A stretch of DNA of 64,000 nucleotides from Paenibacillus caseinilyticus (lineage in GTDB: Bacteria; Bacillota; Bacilli; Paenibacillales; NBRC-103111). Numbering within the stretch: the stretch's first letter is position 1; each line of letters starts with the position of its first letter. Made by a program: the position numbers and the translations under genes. This document shows positions 1 to 6,955 of the stretch, piece by piece. Under the pieces are notes generated by a model that made no database searches, was not told the origin of the DNA, and was given only the letters and a program-made list of their open reading frames with translations. The stretch covers positions 46,595 through 110,594 of the forward strand of contig NZ_JAQAGY010000024.1 of the NCBI RefSeq assembly GCF_027533645.1, in the 5' to 3' direction.

Positions 1-244
1 TATACATTCCTTCCAGGTAATCCGTTACATAGGGGTTATACTGTAAAAAACGTTGGATCGAACCGATACGGACGAGATCCGCCTTCATGTTTGAATAGGC
101 CTGTTCCAAAATTTTTTGGCGGCTTTCCACCAACTGCTGGGTAAGATTGCCGTAAATCTGTACGTAATAGTAGTAGCCGAATGTAACGACCGGGATAAAA
201 ATCAATATAACGTAACCTAGTATTATTTTTCGTACGATGCTCAT
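1..244 (-). CDS. Sensor histidine kinase, YesM-like (N-terminal part only, runs off window)
   Basis: Reading leftward from the ATG at 244, an open frame of 81 codons runs off the window edge. It begins MSIVRKIILGYVILIF, a short basic start followed by one membrane helix (about residues 7-26), then an extracellular region with VESRQKILEQAYSNM. This is the usual start of a YesM-type two-component sensor kinase: one helix, an extracytoplasmic sensor, then a second helix with HAMP and kinase domains, which would lie outside. A G-rich ribosome binding site precedes the ATG. It follows two sugar permease genes on the same strand, the typical Paenibacillus arrangement. The kinase domain itself is not visible, so the family call rests on the N-terminus and context. 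Confidence 0.65.
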   Translation of the reverse strand, partial: MSIVRKIILGYVILIFIPVVTFGYYYYVQIYGNLTQQLVESRQKILEQAYSNMKADLVRIGSIQRFLQYNPYVTDYLEGMY

Positions 245-337
245 GGGTGTGAGGGGCCCCCTGTGCGGTTAGTTCTCTCTAAAATACCATAAGCATTCCA
301 GGTTTAGTAGTTATTCGGGTTCCATGACCGGCGGTCC

Positions 338-1219
338 TCAGCCTTTCACAGATCCGAGCATGATGCCATGCACGAAATATTTTTGCAGGAAAGGATAAAC
401 GCAAATGATCGGCACGATGGAAACAACCATCGAGGTCACCTGCAGCGAGAAGCTGGTGACACCCGAGGCTCCGCGATTGGCGACAGCCAGGGCATCCATC
501 GGGGCATTGCTCTGGTTGATCACTTCCATCATTCGGAAGGTAAGGGTACGGAGATGATCCGACTGCACGAAATAGGCCGAATCCAGCCAGGAGTTCCATT
601 GTCCCACACCCATAAACAGCGCCATCGTGGCCAGCAGCGGAGTCGAAACCGGCAGGATGATCTTGAAAAATATAACGAGCTCCCCTGCGCCGTCCATGTG
701 GGCTGACTCCTTCAGTTCGCCCGGAACTTCGCGGAAGAATGAAATGGCGATCAGCAGGAAGAACGTATTGAGCATGGACGGAATAATGTAAACGGCAAAT
801 GAATTCAGCAGACCGATCGAACGCAGCACTACATAATAGGGAATCAGGCCTCCTGAGAAGTACATGGCAATAATGATAATCGTAAAATACGTTTTGCTGA
901 ACAGCAGATCCCGGTGCGATAGCGCGTAGGCGACCAGGCTTGTCAGCAGGAGGCTCAGCAGTGTTCCCGATAACGTCCGGGCGACTGTCACCAGGAAGGC
1001 GCTAACCCATTTCGAGTCCCCGAGAAAGATCTTGTAATTCTCAAGCGTGATACTCCGCGGCCAGAGATAGACGCCTTCGAGAAGCGTGTCGGTCCCTTTA
1101 TTGAAAGAGGCGATCAGTACATAGTAGAACGGGTATAACATGGTGAGGATGATGAAGGATAAGACGACATAAATAAAGCTGTCAAACATGAAATCTTTTT
1201 GTTTCTGTGTCTTTAGCAC
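338..1219 (-). CDS. Carbohydrate ABC transporter permease, YtcP/LplC type
   Basis: Inner permease subunit of an importer for oligosaccharides. The 293-residue protein has about six membrane helices and the cytoplasmic EAA loop ESAHMDGAGELVIFF followed by KIILPVSTPLLA, which contacts the ATPase. It ends HGIMLGSVKG, the characteristic YtcP/LplC C-terminus. The start is GTG at 1219, 6-7 nt after GGAGGG. It lies 15 nt downstream of the partner permease, so the two are co-transcribed. Neither a binding protein nor an ATPase gene is adjacent. In this family the ATPase (MsmX-like) is usually shared and encoded elsewhere. The substrate cannot be read from the sequence. Confidence 0.9.
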   Translation of the reverse strand: MLKTQKQKDFMFDSFIYVVLSFIILTMLYPFYYVLIASFNKGTDTLLEGVYLWPRSITLENYKIFLGDSKWVSAFLVTVARTLSGTLLSLLLTSLVAYALSHRDLLFSKTYFTIIIIAMYFSGGLIPYYVVLRSIGLLNSFAVYIIPSMLNTFFLLIAISFFREVPGELKESAHMDGAGELVIFFKIILPVSTPLLATMALFMGVGQWNSWLDSAYFVQSDHLRTLTFRMMEVINQSNAPMDALAVANRGASGVTSFSLQVTSMVVSIVPIICVYPFLQKYFVHGIMLGSVKG

Positions 1220-1234
1220 GCCTGCCCCTCCCTT

Positions 1235-2221
1235 CTAGAATAAGCTTGATCCCGATACCCGCTTGGCGATGTAATTGCTTGTAAAGATCAGCATGACCGA
1301 GATCACGGATTGGATTAAATCAATCGCCGCTGCATAGGAGAACCGGCCGTCGCTCAAACCGACCTTAAATGCATAGGTCTGTACGATTTCCGAAGTCGGA
1401 TTGTTAATGCTGTTCCCGAACAGATACGCCTGCTCGAAATTGGAACCGACCAGTCCGCCGCCAAGAATACTGCCAATGGTCAGAACGAGCACTACAACTA
1501 TCGTCCCTTTCATACCGGGGAAGGTGATATGACGGATCCTAGCCAATCTGCCGGCACCGTCCATTTCTGCGGCCTCATAAAGCGAAGGATTAATCCCGGT
1601 TATAGCCGCCAAAAAGATGATGGTCCACCATCCCATCTCCTTCCAGATGGCGCTGGCGACGGCAAACCCCCAGAAGTAATTGGGGCTCGTCAAGATATCC
1701 AGCGGCTTGTCGATGAGGCCCATTTCCATCAGGAGTCTGTTCACCATTCCCACATCGGATGACAGGAAAGCGTAAGAAACGCCGACAACTACAACCCATG
1801 AGATAAAGTGAGGCAGGTAGCTGATTGTCTGAACGAACCGCTTGAACGCCATGTTCTTCACTTCATTCAGCATAATTGCAAGAAGAATGGGGGCCGGAAA
1901 AGCAAAGATCACTTTTAAAAAGCTAAGGATCAGCGTGTTGCGGACAATAGTACCAAATTGATAATCATGGATAAATTCATCGAAATATTTGAGCCCGACC
2001 CACTCGCTTGTAAAAATCCCCTCAATCCCGTCCGAGATTCTGTAATCTTTAAACGCCATGAGAATGCCGAACATCGGCGTGTAGGAGAAGATCAGCAGAA
2101 AAATCATCCCGAGTCCGACGAACAGATGCAGCACCTTTTGCTTCTTAAACCGCTTCCATAATGAAACACTTCCCCTACCCTTGGCAGCGGCCTGATTTGG
2201 AAAATGGGTATTGAATTCCAT
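1235..2221 (-). CDS. Carbohydrate ABC transporter permease, YteP/LplB type
   Basis: Partner permease of the gene at 338-1219. It has an N-terminal helix after a basic segment, the family motif YTPMFGILMAFKDY, and the EAA loop EAAEMDGAGRLARIRHITFP. It ends VSGSSLF, close to the usual VS...LW/F end. I place the start at the ATG at 2221 (MEFNTHFPNQ) because GGAGGAGCG lies just before it; the frame is open further upstream but lacks a better site. Six membrane helices are expected. The gene heads a minus-strand operon: this permease, the second permease, then a YesM-like kinase. The solute-binding protein normally found in such loci is not next to it. Confidence 0.9.
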   Translation of the reverse strand: MEFNTHFPNQAAAKGRGSVSLWKRFKKQKVLHLFVGLGMIFLLIFSYTPMFGILMAFKDYRISDGIEGIFTSEWVGLKYFDEFIHDYQFGTIVRNTLILSFLKVIFAFPAPILLAIMLNEVKNMAFKRFVQTISYLPHFISWVVVVGVSYAFLSSDVGMVNRLLMEMGLIDKPLDILTSPNYFWGFAVASAIWKEMGWWTIIFLAAITGINPSLYEAAEMDGAGRLARIRHITFPGMKGTIVVVLVLTIGSILGGGLVGSNFEQAYLFGNSINNPTSEIVQTYAFKVGLSDGRFSYAAAIDLIQSVISVMLIFTSNYIAKRVSGSSLF

Positions 2222-2285
2222 CAGCGCTCCTCCTTTTGATTCTAGTCTATCCCGGAGGAGGCAGCCGAGGTAAGCCAACATTCTT

Positions 2286-2300
2286 AAGAAAGCGTTATCA
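2286..2300. promoter_or_regulatory. Possible CcpA (cre) box upstream of the permease operon
   Basis: The 15-mer AAGAAAGCGTTATCA matches the cre consensus WTGNAANCGNWNNCW at every fixed position except the T at position 2. It lies about 65 nt upstream of the permease start at 2221, where catabolite repression of a sugar importer would make sense. With one mismatch this is only a candidate. Confidence 0.3.
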
Positions 2301-2545
2301 AATTTGAAGAAGCGGGATGCTTCCCCTGCGGCAGTACGAACAAGCCGGGTGCATCAGGAGCAAATCCCTGAATCCCCCGGCTTCTATAAAATGAATCAGC
2401 TTGATTTCTCAAGAAATGCTCTCATATCAGTCTTCACTTCGCCCTGAGCTCCACTTTATACTGCTTGGTTACACTGCTCCACCATACAACACCAGTGTCG
2501 CATTAACCCTTACCGTGGAGCTCACCGTCAGCTAACACTAATCTC

Positions 2546-3703
2546 CTAGTATTGGTTAAAATCCTTTTGGATCTTTTGTATATCTTGGGTTTGGCTGAGT
2601 GCCAACATCAGCAAGATGCGCGCTTTTTGAGGGCTCAGATTGTCGGAAACGACAAATTGATTGTCGTCATCGATTGTTTCTCTGGTAACTATACCTTCAG
2701 GTACACGGGTACCGCGAACAACGACAACACCTTTCTTTATAGCATCCTGTAGACCTGGAAGTGTCTTTACATGAACGGAGCCGTTGCCTGTACCGGCATG
2801 GATAATCCCTTTCGCTCCGGCCGAAACCGCCGCGTCAACCATTACCCGGTCATCATTGGCATGTGAATAGACGATATCGACACGCTTCAAATGATCTTCA
2901 GTCATACTGCGAATATCAAATTCGGACTGGTTTGTATGTTTTCTAACCGGCAAGTTGTAAAAGTAAGGTTTGCCTCCTTGCATATACCCAAGGTAGCCTA
3001 ATTCTGGATTTTTGAAGGTATCAACCCCGGTAGTACTGGTTTTAAAAGTATCCCGCGCGTTTCCAATTTTATCGTTAAAGGAGATCAGTACCCCTTTACC
3101 CTGGGCTTCTTTAGAACCGGCTAGCGCTACAGCATTGTATAGGTTGAACGGGCCGTCAGCAGACAATGCCGTTGAGGGACGCATGGAGCCGACGAACACG
3201 ATCGGTTTATCGGAATGAACAGTCAAATCGAGGAAGTAAGCAGTCTCTTCCAATGTATCCGTACCATGAGTGATGACTACGCCGTCATACTTTGGATCAT
3301 CCAATGTCTTTTGAACTTCCTTCGCCAGCTTAACCATGACGGCATCGGTATTGGATGTCCCTGAATCCATTTTCGCCACTTGAGTCGTTGTCAGGTTAGC
3401 AATATCTTGTAGTGATGGCACCGCTTCAATAAGTTGATCCGGAGTCAGAACCCCCACCTGATAACCGGTAGTTTGAGCAGCACCAGAGCCGGCCGCGGCG
3501 ATCGTGCCGCCCATTGCTAATATATGAATGTTGGGTACATTGGGTTTGACAGCATTGCTCATATTTGCGTTGGAAGCGGATTCAATTGGGGTCGTGTTTT
3601 TTGTTTGTACATTCGGCTGATTTTTTGCCGCACATCCTGTGGATATAAGAGATAATGTTAGTACAGTGACAGCCGCGATTTTCTTTCCTGTTAATCTTTT
3701 CAT
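2546..3703 (-). CDS. ansZ: Type II L-asparaginase, lipoprotein
   Basis: Extracytoplasmic asparaginase, converting L-asparagine to aspartate and ammonia. The 385-residue protein starts with a lipoprotein signal (basic start, hydrophobic core, ISTGC with Cys24 as the lipidated residue), then a Ser/Asn/Thr-rich linker to about residue 58. Both family signatures are visible: LAMGGTIAAAG, with the first catalytic Thr, and VVITHGTDTLEET, with the second Thr-Asp pair. The length fits the Bacillus AnsZ-type secreted enzyme rather than the cytoplasmic AnsA type. TAAGGAGG precedes the ATG at 3703. It is monocistronic, with more than 250 nt to its neighbours on both sides. The symbol is by analogy with B. 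subtilis. Confidence 0.9.
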   Translation of the reverse strand: MKRLTGKKIAAVTVLTLSLISTGCAAKNQPNVQTKNTTPIESASNANMSNAVKPNVPNIHILAMGGTIAAAGSGAAQTTGYQVGVLTPDQLIEAVPSLQDIANLTTTQVAKMDSGTSNTDAVMVKLAKEVQKTLDDPKYDGVVITHGTDTLEETAYFLDLTVHSDKPIVFVGSMRPSTALSADGPFNLYNAVALAGSKEAQGKGVLISFNDKIGNARDTFKTSTTGVDTFKNPELGYLGYMQGGKPYFYNLPVRKHTNQSEFDIRSMTEDHLKRVDIVYSHANDDRVMVDAAVSAGAKGIIHAGTGNGSVHVKTLPGLQDAIKKGVVVVRGTRVPEGIVTRETIDDDNQFVVSDNLSPQKARILLMLALSQTQDIQKIQKDFNQY

Positions 3704-4095
3704 TTGAAAATTCCTCCTTAAATAGTTTAACTTTACAATAAACCGCTTTCATTTTTCAGTATAAGTCTTAGCTATAAAAATCTATACGAATCTACAAAAC
3801 GATATAAGTTGAATTTACAATTTTTCTTGGTAATGCAAAAAGAGACGACCCGAAGCGAGTTCCACATGATTTGACCCATTCCTATAACCAGCTCCGACAC
3901 CGCAAGCTTCTGTAACGCCCGCAATCTCAACAATCTCTTCATCAATGTATATGAGATCGCCATAGAACATCACTTACAGAGAACCGAAATCTCTGGCGGT
4001 CAGAACATTTGATTGCTCATGGCGGCAAAATGAATATATTCTAGTTATAAGAGGCTGCTGAGTAAGATTGGAGTGCCCCTTTTTACTTACATAGA
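3704..4095. other. Intergenic stretch without a supported gene
   Basis: About 390 nt between the asparaginase start and a terminator. Two overlapping minus-strand frames of 63 and 51 codons cover 3772-3970. The shorter one (from ATG at 3970) has a more protein-like composition (IDEEIVEIAGVTEACGVGA), but no ribosome binding site precedes it and I recognise no family. It may be a decayed gene end. The asparaginase promoter should lie close to 3704-3760. Confidence 0.4.
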
Positions 4096-4120
4096 ACAAA
4101 AATACCGCACTAAGGCGGCA
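4096..4120 (-). terminator. Rho-independent terminator of the DUF2975 gene
   Basis: On the minus strand TGCCGC and GCGGTA form a short stem (one G-U pair) followed at once by TTTTTGTT. It lies 55 nt past the stop codon of the gene at 4176-4640. Confidence 0.6.
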
Positions 4121-4175
4121 TTCATTGTACGTAAGGTTCTGTCCTCTGACAGTTGAACGTATTTCTTGTCCAAAG

Positions 4176-4640
4176 TTATTTCAAGGCATTGTTTAATGGC
4201 TTTTGAAGTGCATCCACAATGGCTGCGATGATACTTGTTGCTAGAACCCCAATTAGACCTAGAGATATTGGACCTGCTGCATCATCACCTGTGAATTGAG
4301 CATGCACCCTCAAATAAGCTATTGCTAACAAAATGAAGAAAATGACAGTAAAAGCGCATTTTTTTATTACCCTCAAAGATTGAAGAGATAACTCAGAGAA
4401 AGCATTGTTCTTCTCGATATAGGTTAAAAGTTTAAATCCTTGATAAAACGCTACAAAAAACGCAATACATATTCCATAGGCACATACCAAAAGTGGATAT
4501 AGCGAATAATCACCTGGACGCTCTATCGCGTCTCTTCTGGCTGCTTCAGGCAACAAAAATATACACACGGCAAGCACTGCAATTCCAATCAGAAAAATGA
4601 TTACCTTTAAGAAAGTGGTTGAACCTCGTTTTACATTCAT
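4176..4640 (-). CDS. DUF2975-type four-helix membrane protein
   Basis: A 154-residue integral membrane protein with four predicted helices (about residues 11-30, 48-70, 92-110 and 125-145). The pattern of a FYQGFKLLTYIEKNNAFSEL loop between helices 2 and 3, followed by a LRVIKK segment, is typical of the DUF2975 (YoaS-like) family, whose function is unknown. In many Firmicutes a small Cro/CI-type regulator gene directly follows; none is present here, where a terminator follows instead. An AGGTG ribosome binding site sits 6 nt before the ATG. The family assignment is from pattern recognition only. Confidence 0.7.
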   Translation of the reverse strand: MNVKRGSTTFLKVIIFLIGIAVLAVCIFLLPEAARRDAIERPGDYSLYPLLVCAYGICIAFFVAFYQGFKLLTYIEKNNAFSELSLQSLRVIKKCAFTVIFFILLAIAYLRVHAQFTGDDAAGPISLGLIGVLATSIIAAIVDALQKPLNNALK

Positions 4641-4753
4641 TTAAAACACCTCACTTATTTAATAACAACATGATTTTATCATGTGATTTATCGTTTTACA
4701 ATAAATTAATATTGTAGTTTATTATATTGCTATTGTTATTTAAAAATCATTTT

Positions 4754-4857
4754 TTAGCGGTCGCCTCCCGTTAGCTTAATCCTTCCCCCTGTTTTTACAA
4801 CAGGTGTAGCTGGATCAACCGGTGTAAATTCATGCCATCGGGAATGGGACCCAATTC
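4754..4857 (-). pseudogene. Possible C-terminal remnant of an unidentified gene
   Basis: A minus-strand frame ending at the stop at 4754-4756 reads WHEFTPVDPATPVV then KTGGRIKLTGGDR, a natural-looking protein tail. It has no start codon or ribosome binding site and cannot be followed far upstream. I could not assign a family. It may be the tail of a gene lost between the DUF2975 and DUF4260 genes. The rest of 4641-4892 shows nothing else. Confidence 0.25.
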
Positions 4858-4892
4858 TTGACATTGCCCAATGACAAGAACTTGGTCCCATA

Positions 4893-4921
4893 AAGCAAAA
4901 AGCCGCGTTCATCGCGGCTTT
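4893..4921 (-). terminator. Terminator of the merR-DUF4260 operon
   Basis: Perfect 9-bp stem AAAGCCGCG / CGCGGCTTT with a 5-nt loop, followed on the minus strand by TTGCTTTA. It lies about 50 nt after the stop of the gene at 4969-5325. Confidence 0.8.
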
Positions 4922-4968
4922 GAATGAGACTTTCCATTTTCAAGAATATTCGGTTACATTGGAACACG

Positions 4969-5325
4969 CTAAAGCCTTTGCATATGTGTATTAGTAAATG
5001 AAGAATTTTGATATTTCAATCCAGCGCCTATTGCTCTATCCATACAGATATGAGCGATCCAGATGATCGATCCTAAAAGCAGATAATCGTTTGAAAAATA
5101 TAAGTAACCTAAAGCTAAAAGCAGTGGAAGAATAAATGTATGTCCGAAATTATAAACAATCGCACCTATTTTCTTATTCATTGCGTAACCAAGCATGGTA
5201 ATATCAGGAACGAATAAAAGAACAACAAAATACCAAATGGGAAAGTGTAGCTGCATGTAAGTGAAAATGGAAAATGCAAAGGCAATTGCATATTCAACAT
5301 GAACGATTCGTTTATTCGTCATCAT
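4969..5325 (-). CDS. DUF4260 family small membrane protein
   Basis: A 118-residue membrane protein with three to four helices. The segments FVPDITMLGYAMN, YNFGHTFILPL and AHICMDRAIGAGLKY match the DUF4260 pattern of conserved D, H and MDR residues. The function is unknown. The start may be either of two adjacent ATGs (5325 or 5322); GGAGAG fits the second slightly better. It begins 8 nt after the stop of the merR gene and shares its promoter, so the MerR protein probably controls it. Monovalent membrane proteins under a self-regulated MerR gene often belong to stress or drug responses, but nothing here shows the signal. Confidence 0.75.
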   Translation of the reverse strand: MMTNKRIVHVEYAIAFAFSIFTYMQLHFPIWYFVVLLFVPDITMLGYAMNKKIGAIVYNFGHTFILPLLLALGYLYFSNDYLLLGSIIWIAHICMDRAIGAGLKYQNSSFTNTHMQRL

Positions 5326-5333
5326 ATCTCTCC

Positions 5334-5747
5334 TTAAAAGTCCTTTTGAAATAAACTAAGCAATAATTTTTCAATATCTTCTTTATTCTCTAAATAGGTC
5401 ACTTCATTTGCAAGTTCTTTAATGGTTTGCACTACTTTCAATGCCTGCTGGTAAAACTGGATTCTTTCCACAAGTTTCATTACTTTTTGATTCAATAGCA
5501 ACACTGTTGTGTCCTTACATTCTGTTGATATTGAGTTGTCCCGCAGTATAAGTAATTGTTGAATCTCCTTTATTGTAAAACCTAATTGTTTTAATACGAT
5601 GATGAGCCGTATCTGTTTCTCACATTCTTCATCAAATTCCCTATAACCGTTTTCTCGTCTTATTGGATTCAACAAGTTCTCTTTCTCATAATAACGAATT
5701 GTATCCGTTTGAATTTGATATTTGTTCGCAAAATCCTTGATTCTCAT
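5334..5747 (-). CDS. MerR family transcriptional regulator
   Basis: A 137-residue regulator. Residues 1-70 are a winged-helix MerR domain (MRIKDFANKYQIQTDTIRYYEKENLL, then RRENGYREFDEE), followed by a helical dimerisation region with a coiled-coil look. No cysteine pair or histidine pattern suggests metal binding. The frame is open upstream, but GGAGGG lies correctly before the ATG at 5747, and the promoter lies within the upstream part, so this start is preferred. It is co-transcribed with the DUF4260 gene and preceded by a promoter with the long spacer typical of MerR control. Confidence 0.88.
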   Translation of the reverse strand: MRIKDFANKYQIQTDTIRYYEKENLLNPIRRENGYREFDEECEKQIRLIIVLKQLGFTIKEIQQLLILRDNSISTECKDTTVLLLNQKVMKLVERIQFYQQALKVVQTIKELANEVTYLENKEDIEKLLLSLFQKDF

Positions 5748-5769
5748 TGTAGCCCTCCCTTCCAGTAAA

Positions 5770-5800
5770 ATCATAACATTGGAGTAAAGTCCAGAGTCAA
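5770..5800 (-). promoter_or_regulatory. MerR-type promoter with 19-bp spacer
   Basis: On the minus strand TTGACT (5795-5800) and TATGAT (5770-5775) are separated by exactly 19 bp containing the dyad TGGACTTTACTCCA. Over-long spacers with a dyad between -35 and -10 are the hallmark of promoters remodelled by MerR proteins. It precedes the merR gene at 5334-5747. Confidence 0.8.
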
Positions 5801-5854
5801 CTACTTCATATCGATGCTCCATTGAGTAACATCGTGTTGCTGTTCACCCCTCAT

Positions 5855-5947
5855 TCACCTATCTGACCGATAGGCCGGCTTCATCTCGGCGTTCCGGATG
5901 ACGGCGATCTCTTCTCCGACAAAGGTCTGTTCGGCGGCCACCGTCAC
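5855..5947 (-). CDS. Very small ORF or gene tail downstream of araC
   Basis: A 30-codon frame from GTG at 5947 (VTVAAEQTFVGEEIAVIRNA and on) to TGA at 5855. AAGGAGGAAGG stands 8 nt before the GTG, an unusually good ribosome binding site for such a short frame. It begins 28 nt after the araC stop on the same strand. It could be a translated small peptide or the leftover end of a deleted gene. I recognise no family. Confidence 0.25.
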   Translation of the reverse strand: MTVAAEQTFVGEEIAVIRNAEMKPAYRSDR

Positions 5948-5975
5948 CGTTCCTTCCTCCTTATTTTGCCGCGCA

Positions 5976-6812
5976 TCAGCATCCGTGCATTCTGCGGTAT
6001 TCGGTCGGAGATACGCCGTTGCGCTTCTTGAACGCCTTGCTGAACTGATAGACGTCAGAGTAACCGCAGGCTCTGGCTATATCCGTGACGGAATCGCCCG
6101 CGAACCGCAGCCGGCGGACGGCATGCTCATTGCGAAGCTGATCCAGGTACTCCTTGGGGCTGCACCCGTACCGGGCTGCGAAGGTTCTGCGCAAATAGAC
6201 GGCAGAGAAACCGGTCTGCTCCGCCAATTCGGTGATGCGAAACTCCGCCACGAATCCCGTGTCCAGCTTCTCTTTGAACGCGCGAAGCGCCACAGCGATT
6301 CCTTCCTCATCGGCTTGCCTCCCTCCTGCTTCTGCCGCCTCGTGCACCTCTTGCATCAGGCGATACCAAACCGATTTCACTCGTGCTTCCCGCACGTGAT
6401 CCCCAGGTACCCACTCGCTCTCCGCTTCCCGAAAAAGCCCTCCAATCTTTCCCATTCGCTCACTCTGCAAAGACAAAAGAAAGGGCAGCCGAAGCCGTTC
6501 AAGGGGCTCCGGGGCATCCCATCCCTTCTCACTCATCTGCAGCGAAGCGCAATCGAAGAGCACCATCGTCATCCGAAGGGGGTGCTCTTCGGATGACTTC
6601 ATGTAGAGAGGCAGTCCGGGCCAAAGGTATACCAAGGTGCCTCCCTCTACTTCCTGGTCCTCCCCCTCGCAGCGGAAAATTCCCTTACCGCTGTAGATGT
6701 AGTAGAAGGTATGCCCCGATACGGTCTGCCGAATGTCCTCCCAGCCTGGCAGCGCGGGCTTGGCGAGCACCCAATGTATATGCACCACCATATTTCCCAC
6801 AGCATATTCCAT
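5976..6812 (-). CDS. AraC family transcriptional regulator
   Basis: A 278-residue AraC-type regulator. Residues about 10-100 form the cupin-like effector domain (YYIYSGKGIFRCEG, GTLVYLWPGLPLYM). Residues about 175-275 hold the two helix-turn-helix motifs, with FSAVYLRRTFAARYGCSPKEYL in the first and ARACGYSDVYQFSKAFKKR in the second. GTAGGAGG precedes the ATG at 6812. It is divergent from the GH2 glycosidase at 6956, with 143 nt between the starts and a perfect palindrome in that gap. It is therefore the likely sugar-responsive activator of the glycosidase and importer genes. The effector is inferred, not seen. Confidence 0.92.
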   Translation of the reverse strand: MEYAVGNMVVHIHWVLAKPALPGWEDIRQTVSGHTFYYIYSGKGIFRCEGEDQEVEGGTLVYLWPGLPLYMKSSEEHPLRMTMVLFDCASLQMSEKGWDAPEPLERLRLPFLLSLQSERMGKIGGLFREAESEWVPGDHVREARVKSVWYRLMQEVHEAAEAGGRQADEEGIAVALRAFKEKLDTGFVAEFRITELAEQTGFSAVYLRRTFAARYGCSPKEYLDQLRNEHAVRRLRFAGDSVTDIARACGYSDVYQFSKAFKKRNGVSPTEYRRMHGC

Positions 6813-6838
6813 CGTTCTTCCTCCTACCTATCTTTTGT

Positions 6839-6857
6839 ATCATTTATGATAAATGAT
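6839..6857. promoter_or_regulatory. Perfect 19-bp palindrome between araC and GH2 gene
   Basis: ATCATTTATGATAAATGAT is a perfect inverted repeat with 9-bp arms around one base. It lies in the divergent intergenic region, 27 nt from the araC start and 98 nt from the GH2 start. It is a candidate operator for the local regulator or another repressor. Confidence 0.5.
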
Positions 6858-6955
6858 CAGGATTGTTTTTGCCATTGTTCCACCCATGCGACTGATGCTA
6901 CACTCCCTACATAAAGGGCATGGATGATGGATGACCCACAGTAAAAGGATGGGAG

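Noticed and set aside
3772..3963. 63-codon minus-strand ORF
   Set aside because: No ribosome site, and an overlapping shorter frame looks more protein-like; neither is supported enough.
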